64,000 nucleotides of DNA from Thiobacillus sp. Lineage in GTDB: Bacteria > Pseudomonadota > Gammaproteobacteria > Burkholderiales > Thiobacillaceae. The notes under the pieces were generated by a model that had not been told where the DNA came from, did not search any database, and saw nothing but the letters and a program-made list of their open reading frames with translations. Location: NCBI GenBank assembly GCA_016124745.1, contig WGNC01000037.1, positions 1 through 64,000 on the forward strand. Reading direction: 5' to 3'. Made by a program: the position numbers and the translations under genes. Of the stretch, positions 8,201 through 15,658 are shown piece by piece (within the stretch, counting starts at the first letter, position 1; every line of letters begins with the position of its first letter).

Positions 8201-9126
8201 TACTGCGACTCGAACTCCGTGAATGCGCGGCTCATGTTGGCCCGGTGCAGGCCTTCGTAATTGTACAAATGGCTGAACTCGGGCAGATCCTGATAGCGGT
8301 CGAGCGTGGCAGTCAGCGACTCCATCTCCATCGCCGCGCCGCCCACCTTCACGACAAGGAAATCATAGTAGTCGCCGGTTTCACGCTGTGCCTGCGCCAG
8401 ATCGCAAACGCGACCGTGTCCGGGAACGATGTGTACCGGCTTCAGGGCCGCCAGCGCCTGGAAGGCCTGCTGGCCATGCTTCACGCTCGACCAAGGCAGG
8501 ACGCCCAGCAGGCGATCGACAAAGACCAGGTCGCCGCTGAATATCACGCCGCGCTTCGGCAGCCAGACCCAGGCGTCGCCCGGGAAGTGGGCGTCGGTGT
8601 AAGTCAGCATCAACGTCTCGCCACCCAGTTCCAGAACGGCGGCATTCCCGGCCAGGGTTTTCGGTGCAGGCAACGGCTGCGTCCCCCGCATGCGCTCGCC
8701 GAGAAACCGGGTCATGCTTGTCATGTGTTGCGCCGCGTATTCGGCCTGGGTGGCGGCGGTGCGCTGCATGGCCATGACCTCGGCCCCCTGGCCGGCAAAA
8801 TAATCGTTACCCAGCCAGCGGTGATCCTGACTGCCGGTGTTGATGACCCAACGTACCGGCTTGTCCGTCACCTTGCCGATGGCCGTGGCAATTTTCTCGG
8901 CACCGAGGCGGCTGGCGCCGGAATCGATCAGGATCACGCCTTGGGGCGTGACGATGAAGCCGGAATTGGCGTTGAGGCCGTCGTTTTCCGGGCTGCGCTG
9001 GCCCAGTGGCCCAATCAGGGCATAGACGTTGTCGACGACCTTTTCGGCCCTGGGCTGAAACGCGTGCGCTATGGGCGCGGCCAGGAGGCCAACCAATAGA
9101 AACGGGAGGAACAGATATTTATGCAT
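8200..9126 (-). CDS. Exported metallo-beta-lactamase-fold protein lacking the HxHxDH motif
   Basis: 308 residues from the ATG at 9126, preceded by GGAAG; the longer frame starts with TTG inside the upstream gene. An N-terminal signal peptide (MHKYLFLPFLLVG..PIAHA) predicts periplasmic location. The second half keeps metallo-beta-lactamase landmarks: DAHFPGD, FSGDLVF and VPGHG. The first metal motif, normally NTHxHxDHxxGN, reads NTGSQDHRWLGN, so the zinc-binding His and Asp positions are changed. It may bind one metal or none. It lies between acr3 and the permease on the same strand, so it probably belongs to the arsenic operon; its reaction is unknown. Confidence 0.8.
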   Translation of the reverse strand: MHKYLFLPFLLVGLLAAPIAHAFQPRAEKVVDNVYALIGPLGQRSPENDGLNANSGFIVTPQGVILIDSGASRLGAEKIATAIGKVTDKPVRWVINTGSQDHRWLGNDYFAGQGAEVMAMQRTAATQAEYAAQHMTSMTRFLGERMRGTQPLPAPKTLAGNAAVLELGGETLMLTYTDAHFPGDAWVWLPKRGVIFSGDLVFVDRLLGVLPWSSVKHGQQAFQALAALKPVHIVPGHGRVCDLAQAQRETGDYYDFLVVKVGGAAMEMESLTATLDRYQDLPEFSHLYNYEGLHRANMSRAFTEFESQ

Positions 9127-9149
9127 GGAGATATCTTCCGGTGGGCTGA

Positions 9150-10235
9150 TCAAGGCTGCCGCGTGGACAAGCCCCTTTCATACCATCCTTTGCTCTGGTT
9201 GACGATCTTCACCACCAGCAACATCACCGGCACTTCGATCAGCACGCCGACTACCGTCGCCAATGCCGCGCCCGACTCGAAGCCGAACAACGCGATTGCC
9301 GCCGCCACCGCCAGTTCGAAGAAGTTGGACGCGCCGATCAGCGCCGACGGACAGGCGACGCTGTGCTTCTCGCCCACCTTGCGATTGAGCCAGTAGGCCA
9401 GCGCCGAATTGAAGAACACCTGGATCAGGATCGGCACCGCCAGCAGCGCAATGATCAGCGGCTGGGCGATGATGGCCTCGCCCTGGAAGGCGAACAGCAG
9501 CACCAGTGTCGCCAGCAGCGCCAGGATGGACGCATGGCCGAGCTGGGCCATCGTCGCGTCGAACGTGGCCTGCCCGCGCTTCAACAACAGCTTGCGCCAC
9601 AGCTGCGCCAGGATCACCGGAATCACGATGTATAGCACCACCGAGGTGAACAGGGTGTCCCACGGCACCACGATGGCCGACAGCCCCAGCAGCAGGCCGA
9701 CGATGGGCGCGAAGGCGAAGATCATGATGGTGTCGTTCAGTGCCACCTGCGACAGCGTGAAATACGGATCGCCACCGGTCAGCCGGCTCCACACGAACAC
9801 CATCGCGGTGCACGGCGCGGCGGCCAGCAGGATGAGACCGGCGACGTAGCTGTCGAGCTGCTCGGCCGGCAGATACGGCGCGAACCAGTGGCGGATGAAT
9901 AACCAGGCCAGCAACGCCATCGAGAACGGCTTCACCGCCCAATTGACGAACAGCGTGACGCCGATGCCCTTCCAGTGCGATTTCACCTGATGCAGCGCGC
10001 CAAAATCGATCTTCATCAACATCGGGATGATCATGATCCAGATCAGCAGGCCGACCGGCAGGTTGACCTGCGCCACTTCCATCCGACCCAGCGCCTGGAA
10101 CGGTGCCGGCATGAGTTGCCCCAGCAGCACGCCGGCAACGATGCACAGCGCCACCCACAGGGTCAGCCAGCGTTCGAATACGCTCATCGGCGCGCCCGCG
10201 GCGCGCTTCCCCGTTACCTCGCACTGTGCGCTCAT
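9150..10235 (-). CDS. acr3: ACR3-family arsenite efflux permease
   Basis: A 361-residue inner-membrane carrier with ten predicted hydrophobic segments that extrudes arsenite. The family-specific Cys in the fourth segment is present in APCTAMVFVWSRLTGGD, as is the later LNDTIMIFAFAP. It carries a short hydrophilic N-terminal extension; an alternative ATG at 10187 (MSVFERWLTLW) would remove it. It lies 28 bases after the arsC gene at 10264-10761 on the same strand, which delivers its substrate. Confidence 0.93.
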   Translation of the reverse strand: MSAQCEVTGKRAAGAPMSVFERWLTLWVALCIVAGVLLGQLMPAPFQALGRMEVAQVNLPVGLLIWIMIIPMLMKIDFGALHQVKSHWKGIGVTLFVNWAVKPFSMALLAWLFIRHWFAPYLPAEQLDSYVAGLILLAAAPCTAMVFVWSRLTGGDPYFTLSQVALNDTIMIFAFAPIVGLLLGLSAIVVPWDTLFTSVVLYIVIPVILAQLWRKLLLKRGQATFDATMAQLGHASILALLATLVLLFAFQGEAIIAQPLIIALLAVPILIQVFFNSALAYWLNRKVGEKHSVACPSALIGASNFFELAVAAAIALFGFESGAALATVVGVLIEVPVMLLVVKIVNQSKGWYERGLSTRQP

Positions 10236-10263
10236 TGGCAGTACCCCGTTGGACTCAGCGCGC

Positions 10264-10761
10264 TCATACCGTCTTGCCGATGTCGCGCACGGCCTGCTGC
10301 AGCTTCATGCCGTCCAATGAAGCGAACGGCAGGTTGACGAACATGGAAATGCGGCGCTGCATCTGGTTCATGGCGTCCAGAAAGGCACGACGTTTGACAT
10401 CATCGCTGCCTTCCACCGCAGCCGGGTCTGGAATGCCCCAGTGCGCGGTCATCGGCTGGCCCGGCCACACCGGACAGACTTCGCCCGCCGCCTTGTCGCA
10501 TACCGTGATCACGAAATCGAGTTGCGGCGCATCGGGCTGGGCGAATTCGTCCCACGGCTTGCTGCGCAGGCCGCTGATCGGGTACTGGTTTCTCTCAAGC
10601 AATTCGAGCGCGAAGGGATTGACCTGTCCGGCTGGATGGCTGCCCGCACTGAACGCCCGGAAACGTCCCTTCCCCATGTCGTTCAACAGCGCCTCGGCCA
10701 GAATCGAGCGCGCCGAATTGCCGGTACAAAGAAACAATACGTTGTAAACAGGTGTGTCCAT
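10264..10761 (-). CDS. arsC: Arsenate reductase, low-molecular-weight phosphatase type (copy 1)
   Basis: 165 residues. Reduces arsenate to arsenite with a thioredoxin-linked cysteine cascade. The catalytic P-loop is CTGNSARS with Cys12 and Arg18, and the resolving pair sits in VCDKAAGEVC. The ATG is preceded by GGAGAAGC. It has a C-terminal tail longer than that of the second arsC, ending in an amphipathic LQQAVRDIGKTV. The two copies are clearly divergent, so this is not a recent tandem duplication. Confidence 0.92.
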   Translation of the reverse strand: MDTPVYNVLFLCTGNSARSILAEALLNDMGKGRFRAFSAGSHPAGQVNPFALELLERNQYPISGLRSKPWDEFAQPDAPQLDFVITVCDKAAGEVCPVWPGQPMTAHWGIPDPAAVEGSDDVKRRAFLDAMNQMQRRISMFVNLPFASLDGMKLQQAVRDIGKTV

Positions 10762-10802
10762 GTAGCTTCTCCGGATTCAGGCTTGCGGATTCGTGCTTTC
10801 GA

Positions 10803-11231
10803 TCAGGCTGCGACCTGGAGCCCGAGTTTTTCCCGCACCGCGTCGACCAGGCGCTTGCGGATGTCGTCGCGCACCGCGACGAAACTCTCGATCGGTTCGC
10901 CGTGCGGATCATGAAAAGGCAGGTGGATGGCGGGTATCGGCTTGGGGAAGATGGGGCAGGCTTCCTTGGCGTTGTCGCACACGGTCACCACCAGATCGAT
11001 GTCGTCATTCATCACTGCATCGATGTCCTTGGGGTGCAGGCCATCGGTCGGCAGGCCGGCCAGCTTCAGCGCCTCGATCGCGCCTTCGGCCACTTTCGGT
11101 TGCGGACGCGTCCCGGCGGACAACGCGCGCACCTGGCCGGACAGATCATGATTCAGCAGCACCTCGGCCATTTGCGAACGGCAGGAATTGCCGGTGCACA
11201 GCACCAGCACGGTATAGAGCTTTTCTGACAT
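10803..11231 (-). CDS. arsC: Arsenate reductase, low-molecular-weight phosphatase type (copy 2)
   Basis: 142 residues from the ATG at 11231, with a GGAG seven bases upstream. P-loop CTGNSCRS (Cys12, Arg18, with an extra Cys17) and the cysteine pair in VCDNAKEAC, the layout of thioredoxin-dependent ArsC. The open frame continues upstream to 11756 through arsI, but only this part is ArsC. Located between arsI and the first arsC. Two paralogous reductases in one operon may differ in redox partner or affinity; that is inference. Confidence 0.92.
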   Translation of the reverse strand: MSEKLYTVLVLCTGNSCRSQMAEVLLNHDLSGQVRALSAGTRPQPKVAEGAIEALKLAGLPTDGLHPKDIDAVMNDDIDLVVTVCDNAKEACPIFPKPIPAIHLPFHDPHGEPIESFVAVRDDIRKRLVDAVREKLGLQVAA

Positions 11232-11260
11232 GGGGACTCCTCGATGAATTGAAATTGGAA

Positions 11261-11734
11261 TCAGCAGCAGCCGCTTGAGGTTGGCTTGGCCTTGACCGGA
11301 ATGCAGCTGGGAACCTTGGTCACGGCAGGTTCGGGCACGCAGCACCCGCTCGCCGCCTGCCCGCCGAATACAGGAATGCTGTCGAGCGTGTGATAGGTCT
11401 CCCACGCGATGCCGGTCGGGTCGGTCGCCCAGTACTTGTCCGATTTGGCGTAGCAGCAGGCGGTGCCCATCTCCTCCACGACCTCGGCGTCGAGCTGTTG
11501 CAGGCGAGCACTCATCTCGGCCAGTTCGTCGGCAGACTCGACCTGAACCCCCAGATGATTGAGGCCGGGAGCCGCGCCTCGCGACGAGATCGCGAAGTTC
11601 ACGCGTGGATCGTCGAGCATCCATTTCGCGTAGTCGTCCTTGGTGACGGTCGGCTCGGCGGCGAACATCGTCGAATAAAAGCGGATGCTGGCGGCAAGAT
11701 CGTCGACCGCTACGTGGACATGCAGGCGTTTCAT
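11261..11734 (-). CDS. arsI: ArsI-type C-As bond lyase (glyoxalase/dioxygenase fold)
   Basis: 157 residues of the vicinal-oxygen-chelate fold. ArsI cleaves the carbon-arsenic bond of trivalent methylarsenite using Fe(II) and oxygen. Metal ligands are visible as His5/His7 (LHVHVAV), His60 (GLNHLGV) and Glu112 (AWETYH). The vicinal cysteines Cys93-Cys94 (TACCYAK) are the arsenic-binding pair diagnostic of ArsI. The C-terminus adds more cysteines (GCC, SCIP, SGCC). The ATG overlaps the arsR stop by four bases, so it is the first enzyme made from the operon. Confidence 0.88.
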   Translation of the reverse strand: MKRLHVHVAVDDLAASIRFYSTMFAAEPTVTKDDYAKWMLDDPRVNFAISSRGAAPGLNHLGVQVESADELAEMSARLQQLDAEVVEEMGTACCYAKSDKYWATDPTGIAWETYHTLDSIPVFGGQAASGCCVPEPAVTKVPSCIPVKAKPTSSGCC

Positions 11735-12069
11735 GTTGACTCCTTTTCAGTGGCACATGCCGGTGTGCAGACCGGCGAGCAGGGATTGCCGCCGCAGCAG
11801 TTGTCGGTGAGAAAACCGAGCAACGCGTTCATGGTCGAGAAATTCGCCGTGTAGATGACGAAGCGCCCCGCCTGCTGCGACGTCACCATGCCGGCGTGCG
11901 ACAGTTCCTTCAGGTGGAACGACAGCGACGACGGCGGAATGCCGGTCAGTTCGCTGATCCTGCCGGCAGCGAGTCCTGCCGGGCCGGCCTGGACCAGGGC
12001 GCGAAAAATGGCCAGGCGGGAATCCTGGGCGAGGGCGGCAAGGGCGGTAACAACGGCTTTCGTTTCCAT
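11731..12069 (-). CDS. arsR: ArsR-family arsenic-responsive repressor
   Basis: 112 residues; winged-helix repressor that leaves DNA when As(III) binds. The recognition helix lies in GIPPSSLSFHLKELSHAGMV. The usual ELCVCDL sensor motif of alpha3 is absent. Instead a cysteine cluster sits after the wing (DNCCGGNPCSPVCTPAC), the C-terminal sensor style known from some proteobacterial ArsR proteins. It is the promoter-proximal gene of the nine-gene operon and overlaps arsI by four bases. Confidence 0.9.
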   Translation of the reverse strand: METKAVVTALAALAQDSRLAIFRALVQAGPAGLAAGRISELTGIPPSSLSFHLKELSHAGMVTSQQAGRFVIYTANFSTMNALLGFLTDNCCGGNPCSPVCTPACATEKEST

Positions 12070-12071
12070 GT

Positions 12072-12105
12072 TTCAATGATATTTGAATTATCTAAATAAA
12101 TGCAA
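12072..12105 (-). promoter_or_regulatory. ars operon promoter and ArsR operator
   Basis: Reading the minus strand, TTGCAT (12100-12105) and TATCAT (12076-12081) are separated by 18 bp. The inverted repeat TTCAATGATATTTGAA (12072-12087) covers the -10, a good position for an ArsR operator. The -10 ends six bases before the arsR ATG, so transcription would begin at or next to the start codon and the message may be leaderless; no Shine-Dalgarno is seen. Confidence 0.65.
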
Positions 12106-12277
12106 GCGTTTTCTTGCTTGTCCTCCCAACGAGAATTCTCTTTCGCCCCCAACCCGGTCAAACCAGCCACCCTGATATATATCCAGTCGAACCGGAATAA
12201 ACTCGCCATCTCAGGTGTTCACGTTCATGCAAGCCCAGACTTGCCCATTCCTCTCCAACCCTGAACAAGGAAACGCC

Positions 12278-12655
12278 ATGAACACCTCACTGACTATCTC
12301 CCTCGCTGCTCTGAGCATGCTGGTTGCCTGCGCCAGCCCCTATGCCGCCTCGCCCGCCAGGACCCAGATGGGCGTGCTCACCAACCCGGCCGGCATGACG
12401 CTGTATGTATTCGACAAGGACGTGGCCGGCTCCGGCAAGAGCGCCTGCAACGGCGACTGCGCCGCCAAATGGCCGCCCCTGACAGCCGCCATGTCCGACA
12501 AGGCCGATGGCGACTACGCAGTCATTGCCCGCGATGACGGCTCCATGCAGTGGTCCTACAAGGGCAAGCCGCTCTACCTATGGATCAAGGACCAGAAGCC
12601 GGGTGATATGAGCGGCGACGGCGTCAATAACGTGTGGCACACCGCCAAGCCCTGA
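12278..12655 (+). CDS. Secreted repeat-type lipoprotein (COG4315-like)
   Basis: 125 residues from the ATG at 12278, which has AAGGAAA upstream. The N-terminus MNTSLTISLAALSMLVACAS is a lipoprotein signal with lipobox LVAC. The body has the YVFDKDVAGSGKSAC-NGDC-AKWPPL and GKPLYLW signatures of a small beta-rich family often encoded next to ECF sigma factors. Its stop TGA touches the ATG of the sigma gene, so the three genes form one unit. Function is unknown; two cysteines could form a periplasmic disulfide. Confidence 0.82.
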   Translation: MNTSLTISLAALSMLVACASPYAASPARTQMGVLTNPAGMTLYVFDKDVAGSGKSACNGDCAAKWPPLTAAMSDKADGDYAVIARDDGSMQWSYKGKPLYLWIKDQKPGDMSGDGVNNVWHTAKP

Positions 12656-13153
12656 ATGGGCGTTCGTCCCGACCTGATCGAGCATCTCCCGCGCCTGCGC
12701 CGCTATGCCCGGGCGCTGACGGGGGACGTCAATCGTGCCGACGATCTGGTGCAGGACACGCTCGAGCGCGCGCTGGCAAAACTCGATTTGTGGCAGCCCG
12801 GCAGCGATCTGCGCGCCTGGCTGTTCACCCTGATGCACAATCTGTTCGTCAACCAGATCCGCGTCCGGCGGCCGCAGGAAACCGTCATGGAAGACGCGTC
12901 GGACGAACCGGTGAGCGGCGGGCAGATGGAAGCCCTGGCTGCGCGCGACATCCACGAGGCGCTGGCGCGGCTACCCGAGGAACAGCGCGCCGTTCTGCTG
13001 CTGGTGGGGCTGGAGCAATTCGGCTATGCCGAAGCCGCTCAGGTGCTGGGGGTGCCGACCGGGACGGTGATGTCGCGCCTGTCGCGCGCGCGCGAGCGGA
13101 TGCGGACCATGCTGGCCGGAGAATCCGCAATCAAGCTGAAAGTTGTGAAATGA
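12656..13153 (+). CDS. ECF-type RNA polymerase sigma factor
   Basis: 165 residues with region 2 (RRYARALTGDVNRADDLVQDTLERAL) and region 4 (LPEEQRAVLLLVGLEQFGYAEAA...GTVMSRLSRAR), and no region 1 or 3, as in extracytoplasmic-function sigma factors. It directs polymerase to a small stress regulon that usually includes its own operon. The gene starts immediately after the lipoprotein stop and overlaps the anti-sigma gene by four bases (ATGA). Confidence 0.92.
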   Translation: MGVRPDLIEHLPRLRRYARALTGDVNRADDLVQDTLERALAKLDLWQPGSDLRAWLFTLMHNLFVNQIRVRRPQETVMEDASDEPVSGGQMEALAARDIHEALARLPEEQRAVLLLVGLEQFGYAEAAQVLGVPTGTVMSRLSRARERMRTMLAGESAIKLKVVK

Positions 13154-13917
13154 CAGACGACGTGCACGAACACGAACTCCACGCCTACGTGGATGGCACG
13201 CTGCCCGCGGCCCGCCGCCTCGAGGTCGAGGCCTGGCTGGCGGCGCACCCGGCCGACGCCGCGCGCGCGCAGGACTGGACCGCACAGAACCAGTCCCTGC
13301 ATGGCGCGTTCGACGCCGTCCTCAACGAACCGCTGCCGCTGAACCTGGTCCGCGCCACGCGCCGCCCAGCCATCGCCATGCCATTCAAGGCGGTGGCGGC
13401 AATGCTGTCCATGCTGGTGACCGGACTGATCGGCTACGCCATCGGCCTCGGCAGCGGCGAACAGGCGCCCGTCGCCCCGGCCTACCTCGCCCGCGATGCC
13501 GCCATCGCCCACGCCGTGTTCAGTCCGGAAGCGCGCCACCCGGTCGAGGTCGATGCCGCCCACGCGGACCATCTGGTCGCGTGGCTGTCCAAGCGCATGG
13601 GCACGCAGCTGCAGGCACCGGATTTCAGCACGCAGGGATTCGAATTGCTCGGCGGGCGGCTGCTGACCGGTGAAACGGGCCCGGTGGCCCAGTTCATGTA
13701 TCAGGACAAGATCGAGCGCCGCGTCACCCTGTATGTGCGCCGCGCGGTAGCTGGCAACACGGAGACGACCTTCCGCCACGCGACCGAAAACGGTGTCGAG
13801 GTGTTCTACTGGATCGATGGTGATTTCGGCTACGCCCTGTCGGGCCAGATCGGGCGGCAGACGATGCAGCAGCTGGCGGATGCGGCCTACCAGCAGTTGG
13901 TCACGCCGTCCAAGTAG
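13150..13917 (+). CDS. Membrane-bound anti-sigma factor
   Basis: 255 residues. The N-terminal cytoplasmic part has HELHAYVDGTLPAARRLEVEAWLAAHP, the anti-sigma fold seen in putative transmembrane anti-sigma proteins. A single membrane segment follows at about residues 78-98 (AVAAMLSMLVTGLIGYAIG), then a periplasmic domain with a YWIDGDFGYALSG end. It would hold the adjacent sigma factor inactive. The ATG at 13150 overlaps the sigma stop, and its own TAG is the first part of a palindromic repeat. Confidence 0.88.
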   Translation: MTDDVHEHELHAYVDGTLPAARRLEVEAWLAAHPADAARAQDWTAQNQSLHGAFDAVLNEPLPLNLVRATRRPAIAMPFKAVAAMLSMLVTGLIGYAIGLGSGEQAPVAPAYLARDAAIAHAVFSPEARHPVEVDAAHADHLVAWLSKRMGTQLQAPDFSTQGFELLGGRLLTGETGPVAQFMYQDKIERRVTLYVRRAVAGNTETTFRHATENGVEVFYWIDGDFGYALSGQIGRQTMQQLADAAYQQLVTPSK

Positions 13918-13988
13918 GAGCGGCGCCCTCGCCGCGATTACGAACCGATGCAAACTCCACGGCATCGGGCCGTGGGCGGCCCTCCTAC
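13914..13988. repeat. REP-like hairpin at the anti-sigma stop codon
   Basis: GTAGGAGCGGCGCCC at the left end and GGGCGGCCCTCCTAC at the right end are inverted copies with 13 of 15 positions matching, separated by about 45 bases. The style resembles the GTAGGAGCGGC repeat class common in gamma- and betaproteobacteria. It contains the TAG of the anti-sigma gene and may also stop transcription or protect the 3' end of the message. Confidence 0.6.
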
Positions 13989-14029
13989 ATATCGTGCATT
14001 TCTATGACGATTTCTTCGCATCGCGCGCA

Positions 14030-15658
14030 TCAGGGCCGCGCCGCTTTCCCCAGCATGTCCAGAGCCAACGCCTCGGCGACCCTGATGCCGTCCACCCCGG
14101 CCGACAGGATGCCTCCGGCATAACCCGCGCCCTCGCCTGCCGGATACAGCCCTGCGACGTTCACGCTCTGGAAATCGTCGCCACGGGTTATGCGCACGGG
14201 CGACGAGGTGCGCGTCTCGACCCCGGTCAGCACCGCATCCTGCATCGCGAAGCCCTTGATCTGCTGATCGAACGCCGGCAGCGCCTCGCGGATCGCCTCG
14301 ATGGCAAAGTCCGGCAGGGCGGTGGCAAGATCGGTCAGGTGGATGCCAGGCTTGTAGGAGGGCTCGACGCTGCCGAGCCTGCTGGAAGGCTTGCCTTCGA
14401 GGAAGTCGCCGACCAGCTGGGCAGGCGCATCGTAATTGCCGCCACCCAGTTCGAACGCGCGCGCTTCCAGCTTTCGCTGCAGTTCGATGCCGGCGAGCGG
14501 ATCGCCGCCCGGGAAATCCTCCGGCGTGATGCCCACGACGATGCCGGCATTGGCGTTTCGCTCGTTGCGCGAATACTGGCTCATGCCGTTGGTCACCACG
14601 CAATTCGGCTCCGAGGCGGCCGCCACCACCGTGCCGCCCGGACACATGCAGAAGCTGTAGACCGAGCGGCCGTTCTTTGCGTGATGCACCAGCTTGTAGT
14701 CGGCCGCGCCCAGCAGCGGGTTGCCAGCATTCGGCCCCAGCCGGGCCCGGTCGATAAGCGACTGCGGATGCTCGATGCGGAAGCCTATCGAGAACGGCTT
14801 CGCCTCCATGAAGACGCCGCGCGCGTGCAGCATCTCGAAGGTATCACGCGCGCTGTGGCCGAGCGCGAGGATGACGTGCCCGCTGGCGAGCGTTTCGCCG
14901 TTGGCCAGCGCCACGCCGCGGATATGCTTACCTTCAGGGCCTTCCTCGATCAGCACGTCGGTCACGCGCTGCTGGAAGCGGATTTCTCCGCCCAGCGCCT
15001 CGATCTCGTGGCGCATGGTCTCGACCATGCCGACCAGCCGGAAGGTGCCGATGTGCGGTTTCGACACGTAGAGGATTTCCTCGGGCGCGCCGGCCTTGAC
15101 GAATTCGGTCAGCACCTTGCGCCCCAGATGCCTGGGATCCTTGATCTGGCTGTAGAGCTTGCCGTCCGAGAACGTGCCCGCCCCGCCCTCGCCGAACTGC
15201 ACGTTGGATTCTGGATTGAGCACATGCTTGCGCCACAGGCCCCAGGTGTCCTGGGTGCGCTCTCGCACCGCCTTGCCGCGCTCCAGCACGATCGGCTTGA
15301 AGCCCATCTGCGCCAGCACCAGGGCGGCGAAAATGCCGCAGGGGCCGAAGCCGACCACGAGCGGACGCGCCTTCAGATCGTCTGGGGCCTGGCCGACGAA
15401 GCGATAGGCCGTGTCCGGCGTCGGCACGAGGTAGCGGTCGTTGCGGAATTTCCTCAGCAACGCCGCTTCGTTGCTGACCTCGACGTCGACCGCGTAGACC
15501 AGCAGCAACGCCTGTTTCTTGCGGGCGTCGTAGCTGCGCTTGAAGATGCTAAAGCCGGCAAGTTCGTCGTCCGCCAACTCCAGGCGCTTCAGAACCTCCG
15601 CGCGCAAGGCCTCGGGCGGATGGTCGAGCGGGAGTTTGAGTTCAGTCAGTCGCAGCAT
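14030..15658 (-). CDS. FAD-dependent oxidoreductase (COG2509-like)
   Basis: 542 residues. An N-terminal ~85-residue domain (MLRLTELKLPL...) precedes a flavin-binding core. The nucleotide-binding stretch VVGFGPCGIFAALVLAQMG stands near residue 100, with FGEGGAGTFSDGKL further on. It resembles uncharacterised bacterial dehydrogenases annotated as FAD/NAD(P)-binding, and I cannot assign a substrate. It overlaps the next flavoprotein gene by 17 bases on the same strand, so the two are co-transcribed. Confidence 0.85.
   Translation of the reverse strand: MLRLTELKLPLDHPPEALRAEVLKRLELADDELAGFSIFKRSYDARKKQALLLVYAVDVEVSNEAALLRKFRNDRYLVPTPDTAYRFVGQAPDDLKARPLVVGFGPCGIFAALVLAQMGFKPIVLERGKAVRERTQDTWGLWRKHVLNPESNVQFGEGGAGTFSDGKLYSQIKDPRHLGRKVLTEFVKAGAPEEILYVSKPHIGTFRLVGMVETMRHEIEALGGEIRFQQRVTDVLIEEGPEGKHIRGVALANGETLASGHVILALGHSARDTFEMLHARGVFMEAKPFSIGFRIEHPQSLIDRARLGPNAGNPLLGAADYKLVHHAKNGRSVYSFCMCPGGTVVAAASEPNCVVTNGMSQYSRNERNANAGIVVGITPEDFPGGDPLAGIELQRKLEARAFELGGGNYDAPAQLVGDFLEGKPSSRLGSVEPSYKPGIHLTDLATALPDFAIEAIREALPAFDQQIKGFAMQDAVLTGVETRTSSPVRITRGDDFQSVNVAGLYPAGEGAGYAGGILSAGVDGIRVAEALALDMLGKAARP

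Noticed and set aside
11261..11756. Extension of the second arsC upstream to 11756
   Set aside because: The added residues are arsI read in another frame; a good ribosome site and ArsC homology fix the start at 11231.
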